From contig CAJUKG010000012.1 of NCBI GenBank assembly GCA_910586925.1, forward strand, positions 1 to 52,437: a stretch of 52,437 nt of DNA. The letters are read 5' to 3'. Under the pieces are notes generated by a model, which ran no database searches, was not told where the DNA came from, and was given only the letters and a program-made list of their open reading frames with translations. Source of the DNA: an uncultured Christensenellaceae bacterium (GTDB taxonomy: Bacteria; Bacillota; Clostridia; Christensenellales; Pumilibacteraceae). Below are positions 34,810 to 44,075 of this stretch, piece after piece (position 1 is the stretch's first letter; the number at the start of each line of letters is the position of its first letter). The translations under genes and the position numbers were made by a program.

Positions 34810-36101
34810 AACACCACCTCGCCACGTAAATTAGCGTTCTTCGCGGAAATTATCTTAACGTTCACGAAATCCCCGACTTCGACGGCGTCCGAATCAAACG
34901 ACACAGCCGCGTCGTACTGTGTTTTGCCGTAACAATGTCCGTCCGTTTTGTCCGAAACGAGCACTTCGTACGTATTACCCACCGTTTCGCTCGCGAGCGA
35001 CTTGGAAATCTCGAACTGCGCCTTGATAAGCCTGTCGATCCGCGCCTGCTTCGTCTTGTAGTCGAGCTGTTCCATTTTGTCAGCGGGCGTACCGCTTCGC
35101 CGCGAATATATGAACATGAACAAATTATTATAGCGCACGCGTTCGACGAGATCGAGCGTTTGCATAAAATCGTCCTCCGTTTCCGTCGGAAACCCGACCA
35201 TTACGTCCGAACTCAATCCTATATCTGGAACAAGCGCACGAAACGCCGCGATCTTATCGAGGTATTCGTCGCGCGTGTAATGCCTGTTCATAGCCTCGAG
35301 AATACGGTCGCTCCCCGCCTGCACAGGTAAATGCAGACTTTTCCCGAGAACTTTCGACTGCGCATACAGCGACGCGAGTTCGGGCGATATGTCTTTGGGG
35401 TGCGACGTCATAAATTTCAAACGATATTTTCGATCGCAGTCGAGCATGCGCAACAAATCTATAAACCGCTTATCTTTGTACGCGTACGAATTGACGTTCT
35501 GACCGAGCAGTGTTATTTGCTTATACCCGCTTTTCAGCAAGTCGTCGACCTCGCCGAGAATATCGTATATCGGGCGACTGCGTTCCCTGCCACGAACATA
35601 CGGCACAATGCAATAGGTGCAAAAATTATTGCAACCGTACATAATATTCACCCACGCATTGATACCCGAAGTGCGGTACGGAGCCGCGCCTTCGCAATTT
35701 TCGTCGCGTTGCGATTCCCACACGTCGACGGTTTTTACCCCCGTATGCAGAAAATTATCTATATATTCTCCGAGCAGATACTGATTAAACGTTCCGAGCA
35801 CTATATCGACAAACGGACAACGTTTCGCAAGCTCATTCGCGACATTCGGTTGCTGCGTCATGCACCCGCAAACGACGAGGACCGAGCCACGCTTCTTTTG
35901 GCTTTTCAGCCTGCCCAAATGTCCGTACACCTTCGATTCCGCAGTGCCGCGCACGCAACACGTATTCATCACTATTGTATCGGCTGCGGCGACGTCGTCG
36001 GTCGAGGCATAACCGCGATCCCGCAACGCGCCCGCGAGCTTTTCCGACTCGTGAACGTTCATCTGGCAGCCGTATGTATGTATGTGGTAGAACTTATTCA
36101 T
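34806..36101 (-). CDS. miaB: tRNA-2-methylthio-N6-dimethylallyladenosine synthase MiaB
   Basis: 431 residues. It adds the methylthio group to i6A37 made by MiaA. The N-terminal MTTase cysteines are in HTYGCQMNVHESEKL, VMNTCCVRGTAESK and VCGCMTQQ. The radical SAM cluster is CNNFCTYCIVPYVRGRERSR. A TRAM domain ends the protein. Gene order miaB-mutS-mutL-miaA puts both i6A-pathway enzymes around the mismatch repair genes, a common Clostridia order. Confidence 0.96.
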   Translation of the reverse strand: MNKFYHIHTYGCQMNVHESEKLAGALRDRGYASTDDVAAADTIVMNTCCVRGTAESKVYGHLGRLKSQKKRGSVLVVCGCMTQQPNVANELAKRCPFVDIVLGTFNQYLLGEYIDNFLHTGVKTVDVWESQRDENCEGAAPYRTSGINAWVNIMYGCNNFCTYCIVPYVRGRERSRPIYDILGEVDDLLKSGYKQITLLGQNVNSYAYKDKRFIDLLRMLDCDRKYRLKFMTSHPKDISPELASLYAQSKVLGKSLHLPVQAGSDRILEAMNRHYTRDEYLDKIAAFRALVPDIGLSSDVMVGFPTETEDDFMQTLDLVERVRYNNLFMFIYSRRSGTPADKMEQLDYKTKQARIDRLIKAQFEISKSLASETVGNTYEVLVSDKTDGHCYGKTQYDAAVSFDSDAVEVGDFVNVKIISAKNANLRGEVVL

Positions 36102-36142
36102 CTATACGATTATACAACATTTTATCGAATTTGTACAGCAAA

Positions 36143-37516
36143 TTAACCGTTTTTGTCTACAACAGCCGAAAAACTCCGAAACTTGGCGGCGAGTTTTTCT
36201 TCGTATCGCGAAATGTACAGCGGAACGTCGCGCATATTGGCAAACCGCGAAATAACGCCGTCGCCTATGAATTTGGAAATCGCGCCCGCGCCGCAAGCCA
36301 TGACCCCCACCGTTTCTTCCATCGTGGTTATGTTATTCACACATTCATGATCGGGCAAAGAAAATCCGACGTTTTCGAGATTGCCCGCTTGACGCTTTTG
36401 CCTGTACAGATAATACGGACGATAATCGCCCAAGCACCCGAGCGCGTATTCGGTCATATCGCTCGTCGCAGTATTTTCGCCGTCGTCGTAACGTATTACG
36501 CTGCCGTTCTTTTTGGAAAGCGAGTGAACGGTAAAATTCTGCGGGCGAAGCTCGCGAATACCGTCGAAACTGTATTTGAACTCACGCAAAGTTTCTCCGT
36601 CCAGCCCCGCGATCAAGTCGCAATTTATCTCGAAACCGCGTTGCTTTATTATGTAGAACGCCGAATAAAAATCCGCGGCGGAATGACTTCTGCCGATAAC
36701 CGAAAGCGTTCCGTCGTTTAGCGTTTGCGGGTTGACGCATACGCGCGTCACGCCGTGCGCCTTCATTATATCCGCTTTCGTTGCCGTGACGGTGTCTGGT
36801 CGCCCCGCCTCGCACGTGTACTCGCAATGCGGATCGCCTATTGCGCCCAACAGCTTGTCGAAACTGTCGTCGTCGAGTGCGCTCGGCGTGCCTCCGCCGA
36901 TATAAACGGACAATAGCTTTTTGCCGTGCGCGGCAAGACATTCGACGGAACGTTCGATCTCGTCGCAAAGCAGTGCGACATAATCGCGCGACTGCGCCGC
37001 GAACTTTCCTATCGGAAGCGACACGAACGAACAGTACGTGCAACGCGTCGTACAGTAAGGCACGTGCACATATAAGTTATAATACTCCGGTGCAAAGAAC
37101 ACTTTGCCGTGTTGAGCCGTTATTATTTCACTCAAAATATCCGCGCGAGAACGGCTGACGCGATACACGTCGCACATACATGCGGCGGCTTCGGATCGAG
37201 ATTTTCCGCGGCGCATACATTCGTAAAATAGCTTACTCGGTCGCACGCCCGTAAGTGCGCCCCACGGCATTGTACGACCCGTGTACGCCGCAAGCGCGTC
37301 ATACACGGCTATTTTCGAGAGCCTGCCCACACGGTACTCGGCGGGAATTATCCCATAACGTTTGTCGCAGTAGTCGAAAGAATATCTACTGCCGCAAATG
37401 TCGACGGTGAATTTATCGCCGACGCGCTCGAGCGTTATATCGGGAAATCCGTCACCGTAAAACAGCTTAGCCACATCGGCAAGCTCAGTATCCGTACGAA
37501 TATCAACTGCGGGCAT
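36143..37516 (-). CDS. hemZ: Radical SAM coproporphyrinogen dehydrogenase-like protein HemZ
   Basis: 457 residues. The N-terminal 150 residues contain the HemZ-specific WGALTGVRPSKLFYECMRRG. The radical SAM domain follows, with HVPYCTTRCTYCSF (CxxxCxxC) and VYIGGGTPSAL. It is annotated as an oxygen-independent coproporphyrinogen III oxidase by family. No other haem gene is in view, so the substrate is uncertain; it could be a haem-related or other radical SAM enzyme. It overlaps the MBL gene by 14 nt. Confidence 0.88.
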   Translation of the reverse strand: MPAVDIRTDTELADVAKLFYGDGFPDITLERVGDKFTVDICGSRYSFDYCDKRYGIIPAEYRVGRLSKIAVYDALAAYTGRTMPWGALTGVRPSKLFYECMRRGKSRSEAAACMCDVYRVSRSRADILSEIITAQHGKVFFAPEYYNLYVHVPYCTTRCTYCSFVSLPIGKFAAQSRDYVALLCDEIERSVECLAAHGKKLLSVYIGGGTPSALDDDSFDKLLGAIGDPHCEYTCEAGRPDTVTATKADIMKAHGVTRVCVNPQTLNDGTLSVIGRSHSAADFYSAFYIIKQRGFEINCDLIAGLDGETLREFKYSFDGIRELRPQNFTVHSLSKKNGSVIRYDDGENTATSDMTEYALGCLGDYRPYYLYRQKRQAGNLENVGFSLPDHECVNNITTMEETVGVMACGAGAISKFIGDGVISRFANMRDVPLYISRYEEKLAAKFRSFSAVVDKNG

Positions 37517-38108
37517 AAGGGTTATTTTTGCGCTCGGTAAAGAGCGTCGTCGGCTCGCCGTGCCCGGGATAAACGGGATAATCGGTCGAAAGCGCGAAAA
37601 GTTTTTTCAGCGATTTAATGAGTTCCGTCCTGTCGCCGCCGATAAAATCGGTGCGCCCGACGCCGAGTCTGAAAAGCGTATCTCCCGAAAACATGCACTC
37701 GTCGTTGCAAATAAAACAACAACTGCCGGGAGTGTGCCCGGGGGTCGCAATAACTTCGAACTTAATCCCGCATAACTCGAGAACGTCGCAGTCTCCGAAC
37801 GTGCGGTCGACGGCATACGGCTTGACGTAAATATCATCGCCCACCGATTGGATTTTTTCACGAAGCGCGGTATCGACTGCCGACATGCACACGGTAACAC
37901 CGTCCGTTTTGAGATCGGCAACCGCTCCGACATGGTCGAAGTGCGCGTGCGTGATAAGAATGTGTTTTATCGTTCCGCCGTGACGCTTGACCGTATCCGT
38001 TATATAACTCGCCTGTGCGCCGGGATCTATCACGACCGCTTCGCCGTTGTTGACGATAATGTACGTGTTGGTCATATAGATACCCGTCGGCAAAATGACG
38101 ATTTCCAT
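37503..38108 (-). CDS. MBL-fold metallo-hydrolase (glyoxalase II-like)
   Basis: 201 residues. Metal-binding motifs are complete: ITHAHFDHVGAVADL (HxHxDH), GHTPGSCCFI, and FSGDTLFRLGVGRTDFIGGD, with a final PVYPGHGEPT. The size fits the YqgX/GloB-like group of thioester hydrolases; the natural substrate cannot be told from sequence. It lies between relA and hemZ, as in many Clostridia. Confidence 0.9.
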   Translation of the reverse strand: MEIVILPTGIYMTNTYIIVNNGEAVVIDPGAQASYITDTVKRHGGTIKHILITHAHFDHVGAVADLKTDGVTVCMSAVDTALREKIQSVGDDIYVKPYAVDRTFGDCDVLELCGIKFEVIATPGHTPGSCCFICNDECMFSGDTLFRLGVGRTDFIGGDRTELIKSLKKLFALSTDYPVYPGHGEPTTLFTERKNNPYARS

Positions 38109-38117
38109 AATACCTCG

Positions 38118-40292
38118 CTAATTTACGGTACGGAATACCCTATCGACGTTACGTACCGATTTGATCCTGTTCATAACAAGCTCGAGCTGTTCGGGCGAAG
38201 AAATGCGCAGATTGAGCAAAATATAGCCTTTGTAATCTTTATCGCTCGACCGTGCCGACATAGATTCGATCGAAAGTTTCATGTCCGAAATAACTTTCGT
38301 AACGCGCGCGAGCACTCCGTCGGTATCTTTACATTCGACCGTAAGCGACGCCACGAACGGCGAACAGCGTTTGCCGCTCCAATGCGCTTCTATGAGCCTG
38401 AAACTCTCGGCATGCTTGATATTCGGACAGTTATCGCGGTGGATAGTCACGCCGCGCCCGTGCGAAATATACCCTATTATGGCATCACCCGGCACTGGCG
38501 AACAGCATTTCGCCATACGCACGAGCATGTCACTGTGACCGTTTACTATGATCCCGCGTCCGTCGTCGCGATTGGATTGAGTGCTGAATACCTGCGTCTG
38601 CACGGGCGGATTTTCGCGGCGGTAAAAATCTATGAGTTTGATCACGATCTGACCGGGCGTATATGCGCCGTATCCGACCGACGCATACATATCGCCGATC
38701 GACGAGAACGAATACCGTTGCATAAGCACGTCGAGCCATTTTTGTACCATCAAATCGGACCAATTAAACCCGCGGTTTTTCGCCTCGCGTTCGAGCAGTT
38801 CTTTTCCGCGCTTTATGTTTTCATCCTTCATAGCATGCTTGAAGAATGTTCGGATCTTGGTTTTGGCGGCGGAGGTTTTAACAAACCGCAACCAGTCGCG
38901 GCTCGGACCTTTGGAATTCGCCGAAGTTATAATATCGACATAGTCACCCGTTTCGAGCTTGGTTTCGAGCGGAACCATGCGATTATTGACTTTCGCGCCG
39001 ACGCACTTATTACCCACTTCCGAGTGTACGGTATACGCGAAATCGACGGGCGTCGCGCCTTCCGGAAGCGATATAACGTCGCCGCGCGGCGTGAACACGA
39101 ACACCTGTCCGCTGTAAAGATCGAGTTTGAGCGCGTCGTAGAATTCCTGCGGGTCGGCGGTTTGCTCTTTCTCTATCTCCATGACGCCGCGCAACCATTC
39201 GAGCTTCTCGTCGAGGTCGGAGTCCACGGCACGGTTTTCTTTGTACTTCCAGTGCGCGGCTATACCGTACTCAGCTATTTTGTGCATCTCGAAAGTACGG
39301 ATCTGAATTTCAAACGGCGAACCGTAATTCGTCATGACCGTCGTGTGCAAGGACTGATAATTGTTCGGTTTCGGTACGGCTATATAGTCTTTGAACCTGC
39401 CGGGAATAGGCTTCCAAATAGTGTGGATAACGCCGAGCACCTCGTAACAATCGCGCACGCTCTCGACGATCACTCGCACGGCGGTAAGATCGTATATCTG
39501 CTCGAACGTCTTATTCTGCCCCACCATTTTCTTGTATATACTGTAAAAATGCTTGGGTCTGCCGCTGACTTGACCGTTTATATTGAGATCTTTGAGGGTA
39601 TTGCGCAGTGTTTCGCAAATGTGATTTACAAGGTCTTGACGCTCCGCGCGCTTGAGCGATACGTCTTTTACGAGTTTCGCATACGCCTCGGGATGCAGCG
39701 TTTTAAGACAAAGATCGTCAAGCTCGCATTTGTAGAACGACAAACCGAGCCGAGATGCGAGCGGCGCGTATATATCGAGCGTTTCCGTTGCCATGGCTAT
39801 TTGCCGTTCGCGCGACAGCGCGTCGATCGTTCGCATGTTGTGAAGCCTGTCGGCAAGTTTGATGAGTATGACGCGAATATCTTTCGCCATGGCAAAAAAC
39901 ATTCGTCTGAAGTTCTCCGCCTGTTCTTCCTCTTTGGATTTGAATACTATTTTTTCGAGCTTGGTAACGGCGGAAACGAGCATCGAAACTTCCGAACCGA
40001 AAAGTTTTGTGATTTCTTCGGGAGTTGCGGCGGTATCCTCCACGCAGTCGTGCAACAGCGCGGCGGCGATGGTAGCACTGTCCATGCCTATATCGAGCAG
40101 AATGTTCGCAACGGCAATGGGATGAACGATATACGGCTCACCCGAAATGCGGAACTGCCCGTCATGCATGTTTACAGCAAATGTAAGCGCGTTATCGACG
40201 AGTTCGACTTGTTTATCGTTATACATTAAGCCGTACCGCGACCGCAAATGCTCACATTCGCGCGATATAATTACTTTCGCATCCTCACTCAT
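38118..40292 (-). CDS. relA: Bifunctional (p)ppGpp synthetase/hydrolase
   Basis: 724 residues. The HD hydrolase domain (about 45-200) has HDCVEDTAATPEEI and LIKLADRLHNMRTIDAL. The synthetase (about 240-350) has GRPKHFYSIYKKM and FKDYIAVPKPNNYQSLHTTV. The TGS domain shows VFTPRGDVISLPEGATPVDF, and an ACT domain ends the protein. Both activities look intact, so it is a long Rel enzyme of the stringent response. ATG 40292 is chosen: it overlaps the recJ stop (ATGA) with GAGG 10 nt upstream; ATG 40301 is possible. Confidence 0.96.
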   Translation of the reverse strand: MSEDAKVIISRECEHLRSRYGLMYNDKQVELVDNALTFAVNMHDGQFRISGEPYIVHPIAVANILLDIGMDSATIAAALLHDCVEDTAATPEEITKLFGSEVSMLVSAVTKLEKIVFKSKEEEQAENFRRMFFAMAKDIRVILIKLADRLHNMRTIDALSRERQIAMATETLDIYAPLASRLGLSFYKCELDDLCLKTLHPEAYAKLVKDVSLKRAERQDLVNHICETLRNTLKDLNINGQVSGRPKHFYSIYKKMVGQNKTFEQIYDLTAVRVIVESVRDCYEVLGVIHTIWKPIPGRFKDYIAVPKPNNYQSLHTTVMTNYGSPFEIQIRTFEMHKIAEYGIAAHWKYKENRAVDSDLDEKLEWLRGVMEIEKEQTADPQEFYDALKLDLYSGQVFVFTPRGDVISLPEGATPVDFAYTVHSEVGNKCVGAKVNNRMVPLETKLETGDYVDIITSANSKGPSRDWLRFVKTSAAKTKIRTFFKHAMKDENIKRGKELLEREAKNRGFNWSDLMVQKWLDVLMQRYSFSSIGDMYASVGYGAYTPGQIVIKLIDFYRRENPPVQTQVFSTQSNRDDGRGIIVNGHSDMLVRMAKCCSPVPGDAIIGYISHGRGVTIHRDNCPNIKHAESFRLIEAHWSGKRCSPFVASLTVECKDTDGVLARVTKVISDMKLSIESMSARSSDKDYKGYILLNLRISSPEQLELVMNRIKSVRNVDRVFRTVN

Positions 40293-42631
40293 TTTTGCCA
40301 TGCCTCGATTGTTCTGTAAATATCCGAATTTTCGAGCGAAGTGCTGTCGCCGCTTATCAGAACTCCGCTGTTCGGCTTGAAAGTTACAAGCCCGAGCTGT
40401 GAAAATACCGACATGCATGCCACAAATTGCGGCAATTCGAGAGTAGAACACCGCGCATGCAACGCCTTGAAATACGCATAAATATTGACCGCTTTGATCG
40501 CTGACTGCGATTTGATTATATTATAATATTCGCCGAATACCGCACGATCGGCTTTGACGCACGAAAACAGCTCGCTGCGGTTATCGCGTTCGGGAATGTA
40601 AACCTCGGCATCGGTACGGCTGTTTATGTACCCGATAACGTTCTCCGACGGCGGATAATCGACAAAAATAATTTTCTTATAGTTTTCTATCATGAAAGTT
40701 TTCGTGAACTCGGGAGAAACGATAATGCGCGAGTACACGTTGGCGGCGGTTTCCGCCATGATCTCATGAATGACTATATTGTCGTTTTCGAGTGCGGCAC
40801 AACGCTCGTATGCCGCTTTACTGCCCGCAATAACAAGTATGCCGAACTTGCCGTCGATAAGTCCGTTAAGCTCGTTCTCGGCATACGTTTTATACTTGAC
40901 ATTGTCGTAATGCCTATAATTGAGCATGCGCAAATACCCCGCGCGTGCGAGCGAGTCGTTTACAGCAAGCCGCTTCACGGCGCACCCGCGCAGATACAAA
41001 CGCGGAGAATAATCGCCCGTCGAAAGCTCGTATATAAGCTCGCGCTCCGCCGCGCCGTTGTAATACGTGTTGAGCTTATAGGAATTGTACGCAAAGAACT
41101 GCAACCCGCCCGAGGATTTCAACAATGTATGATTGACGTTGTTTTTGAGCGGACTGGCGGACAGCGAAGTCGTTTTCGTCATGAACAGGGGTTTGGGATT
41201 GCCGTTGTTTCCCGTCGGCTCGAGCAAGTCGAGAGCGCGCGCGAAATCGGACGTTATATCGCGTTCGGAAAGCTCGAGATCGTACTTGAACGACGGAATA
41301 AACATATCTATATCCGCTTCTCCGAGTTCCGCATACACGCGATTTTTGAATTCTTCGATATATTGTGGGTAAATCGTAAATCCCGCGGCTTGATTGTGTC
41401 CGCCGAACTCTTTGAGTAAATCCGCATTGCGGCTCAACACTTCATAAATATTTATGCCTTCTATGCTACGGCAAGTGCCTTTATATTCGTCGTTGTTTTT
41501 GACGAGTATAAACACCGGACGCTTGAAATCTCCGACGAGCCGTGCCGCGAGTATGCCCGTTATCCCCTTTTCCCATTTGTCGCTCGTTATGACAATGGCA
41601 CGGTTGTTTACGAGATCTTCGCGCTTGAGAATTTCGATAGCCTCGTCGTACAGGGTATCGCACAGCGTTTTGCGGTCGTTGTTCGCCTGCACTATTTGAT
41701 TGAGTCTGTCATGCACCAGTGCGGGATCGCTCGACGTAAACAGCTCGAACGCGCGATACGCACTGCCCATTCTTCCCGCCGCATTTATGCGCGGCGCGAT
41801 TTTGAACGCAATATCCGAAGATGTGACCGAATCGAGATTGAGCGATTGCACAAGCGCGGCGACCCCGAGATTTTTGCTGTTTTTCATGCCTAACAATCCG
41901 AGCTGAACGATCAATCTGTTCTCGTCGGTCATGCTGACAAGATCCGCGACCGTGGCGATAGCGGCGAGATCGTAATAATTCCGCGCTTCTTTTTCGCCGC
42001 CCATGGCTTGCACTATCTTGAGCGCGACGCCCGCACCGCAAAGGTCTTTGAACGGATATTTGCACTCCGATTGATGCGGATTGACTATCACGCAATCGGG
42101 TCGGGTTTCTCCCACCTCGTGATGATCTGTTACGATAATATCGACGCCCAATTCCTTGGCAAGCTCCACTTCCTCGACGGCGGAAATACCGCAATCGCAA
42201 GTTAGTATCAAATCGGGCATTGTGTTTTCTATAATGCGCTCTATGCTCGCGGTATTCAAACCGTAGCCCTCGCCCAACCGATCGGGAATGTGCGTGTATA
42301 TCTCCGCCCCGCGCGAAGCCAAAAACAACGACAAAATAGACGCCGCACAAATTCCGTCGGCATCGTAATCGCCGTAAACAACTACTCGCTCGTTATTCTC
42401 CGTTGCCTGAAAAAGTCTTTCGCAACATTCGCGCATGCCGAGCATCGTTTCGGGCGGATAGAAATTACCCACGTCGGGGTGCAAAAATACGTCGATCGCG
42501 TCCGCATTATCGTAACCGCGCAACATAAGAAGCTCGACAAGTTTTTTATGCAGTCCGAGCTTCTCGCTAATGCGTTCGACCTCTTTTTCGTCGAGCCGAA
42601 CGGTGTTGATCTGTTGCGTCTTGATATTCAT
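40289..42631 (-). CDS. recJ: Single-stranded-DNA-specific exonuclease RecJ
   Basis: 780 residues. The DHH phosphoesterase core is clear: VVYGDYDADGICAASILSLF, LTCDCGISAVEEVELAKELG, IIVTDHHEVGETRPDCVIVN and FGGHNQAAGFTI. It degrades single strands 5' to 3' in recombination and repair. The long C-terminal extension (from about 540) is typical of Firmicutes RecJ. It is first in the run recJ-relA-MBL-hemZ-miaB-mutS-mutL-miaA-ynbB. TATAAT lies just upstream at 42667-42662 (minus), next to the secF terminator, with a poor -35. Confidence 0.95.
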   Translation of the reverse strand: MNIKTQQINTVRLDEKEVERISEKLGLHKKLVELLMLRGYDNADAIDVFLHPDVGNFYPPETMLGMRECCERLFQATENNERVVVYGDYDADGICAASILSLFLASRGAEIYTHIPDRLGEGYGLNTASIERIIENTMPDLILTCDCGISAVEEVELAKELGVDIIVTDHHEVGETRPDCVIVNPHQSECKYPFKDLCGAGVALKIVQAMGGEKEARNYYDLAAIATVADLVSMTDENRLIVQLGLLGMKNSKNLGVAALVQSLNLDSVTSSDIAFKIAPRINAAGRMGSAYRAFELFTSSDPALVHDRLNQIVQANNDRKTLCDTLYDEAIEILKREDLVNNRAIVITSDKWEKGITGILAARLVGDFKRPVFILVKNNDEYKGTCRSIEGINIYEVLSRNADLLKEFGGHNQAAGFTIYPQYIEEFKNRVYAELGEADIDMFIPSFKYDLELSERDITSDFARALDLLEPTGNNGNPKPLFMTKTTSLSASPLKNNVNHTLLKSSGGLQFFAYNSYKLNTYYNGAAERELIYELSTGDYSPRLYLRGCAVKRLAVNDSLARAGYLRMLNYRHYDNVKYKTYAENELNGLIDGKFGILVIAGSKAAYERCAALENDNIVIHEIMAETAANVYSRIIVSPEFTKTFMIENYKKIIFVDYPPSENVIGYINSRTDAEVYIPERDNRSELFSCVKADRAVFGEYYNIIKSQSAIKAVNIYAYFKALHARCSTLELPQFVACMSVFSQLGLVTFKPNSGVLISGDSTSLENSDIYRTIEAWQK

Positions 42632-42671
42632 ACACTACCGATTCTCGTATTTTCTCGATTTATTATACGCA

Positions 42672-42695
42672 AAAGCCTTCACGAATGAAGGCTTT
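42672..42695 (-). terminator. Terminator after secF
   Basis: AAAGCCTTC (42672-42680) pairs with GAAGGCTTT (42687-42695) around ACGAAT. On the minus strand the stem ends in TTTTGCG. It separates secDF from recJ. Confidence 0.75.
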
Positions 42696-42716
42696 CCAAA
42701 AATAAAATACAAAATA

Positions 42717-44075
42717 TTACGCACCGACTTCGGATGTTGTAACCGAGTTCTTATCGTTTTTGTCTTTCTTGTTTTTGGGCGCGAAAGTAAAATTCTCTTT
42801 ATTCTTACCGATACGCTGGAACAGTGCCCAGAACGACGGCGCAATGCAAATAGACGAGAACGTACCCGCAATCAAACCGATAATAATGGGGAATGCGAAT
42901 ACTCTGATGTCGGGAACACCGATTATCGCTACCATAAGTATCATTATGAGCGTGGTGATCGTCGTATTGATCGAGCGCAACAACGTATCTTTAATCGACG
43001 CATTGGCGATCATTTCGGGCGATTGCGATTTAGAATACACGGAACGCATCTTTTCGCGCACACGGTCAAAGAGTATGATCGAGTTATTGATCGAGTAACC
43101 GAGTACCGTTATGATAGCCGCTATAAACGTGCTGTTGATCTCGATATGGAATATCGCCATAGCCGCAAAGACCATGATAATATCGTGGAACAACGCGATG
43201 ATACACGCAAGACCGCTCGAAAGCTGGAAGCGCAAGCCGATATAGCAAAGCATGAATATCAAGGCGAGCGAAACCGCGAGTATTGCGTTAAACAGCAATT
43301 CCGACGACACGGTCGCGCTCGTAAGCGAACCGCCTATTACCGAGCCGGAATAGTTATCGGATATGCTCAACTGCGACACTATCGCTGCTTTAAGCGCGTC
43401 CGACGAAGCTATAGACGTTGTAGACGTAATAACTACCTGCTTCTTGTTATCGGCAGCGATCGCGATATCGCTTTTCATAGCCGAAATGTTCGCACCGTGA
43501 TCGGAATTGAGCGCAGCCAAACCGCTCAAGAACTTATCGCATAATCTGTCGAACGTATTATTCGCACCGACGTTGTCTATAGGTTCGTCGTAAGTAACTT
43601 TGACAACATTGCCTTCTATCGCCACTTCGGGAATCTTGATAAACAATGCGTGTTCGAGCTTATCTATGATAGCGGGATTTACGTATTCCGCCATTTCGTT
43701 TTCGGATACGCCTTTTACCGCCGCATACTTGACGTGAATCGACGATGACGAACCGCTACCCTGACTTTGCATCGCACCGGATATTGTGATGTTATAAGTT
43801 TTCCCGTTCTCGGCGGGTACCGATTTAAGTGCTTCCTCGATTCTTTCGTAATAGCTTTCGCGATTGTCGTCGGTAAGCCTGTCCCCGATTTTGACGTCTA
43901 CCGAATATCCGCCGGTAAAGTCTGTACCGAGGTTAAGCGCGGATCCCAAAGTAAAGTGGAAAATTATCATCATTATGACGGCAACGACCAAAATCGCAAT
44001 GGGAATGCCGAAAATAAGCTTGCGCTTTTCTACAATATGAAAATCTTTGTCGAGGAGGTTATTTAGTTTTTTCAT
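42717..44075 (-). CDS. secF: Protein export membrane protein SecF
   Basis: 452 residues, distinctly longer than the usual 290-320. Membrane segment 1 (about 18-40) precedes TDFTGGYSVDV, the family motif. The extracytoplasmic part is enlarged to about 220 residues and includes a GSGSSSS run. Five clustered segments follow with the motif ITVLGYSINNSIILFDRVRE. The C-tail is rich in Lys/Asp. It works with SecD to drive Sec export using the proton gradient; the genes overlap by ATGA. Confidence 0.94.
   Translation of the reverse strand: MKKLNNLLDKDFHIVEKRKLIFGIPIAILVVAVIMMIIFHFTLGSALNLGTDFTGGYSVDVKIGDRLTDDNRESYYERIEEALKSVPAENGKTYNITISGAMQSQGSGSSSSIHVKYAAVKGVSENEMAEYVNPAIIDKLEHALFIKIPEVAIEGNVVKVTYDEPIDNVGANNTFDRLCDKFLSGLAALNSDHGANISAMKSDIAIAADNKKQVVITSTTSIASSDALKAAIVSQLSISDNYSGSVIGGSLTSATVSSELLFNAILAVSLALIFMLCYIGLRFQLSSGLACIIALFHDIIMVFAAMAIFHIEINSTFIAAIITVLGYSINNSIILFDRVREKMRSVYSKSQSPEMIANASIKDTLLRSINTTITTLIMILMVAIIGVPDIRVFAFPIIIGLIAGTFSSICIAPSFWALFQRIGKNKENFTFAPKNKKDKNDKNSVTTSEVGA

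Noticed and set aside
38118..40229. Long plus-strand frame opposite relA
   Set aside because: It is the antisense of relA with His/Arg-rich unnatural composition; relA has all expected domains.
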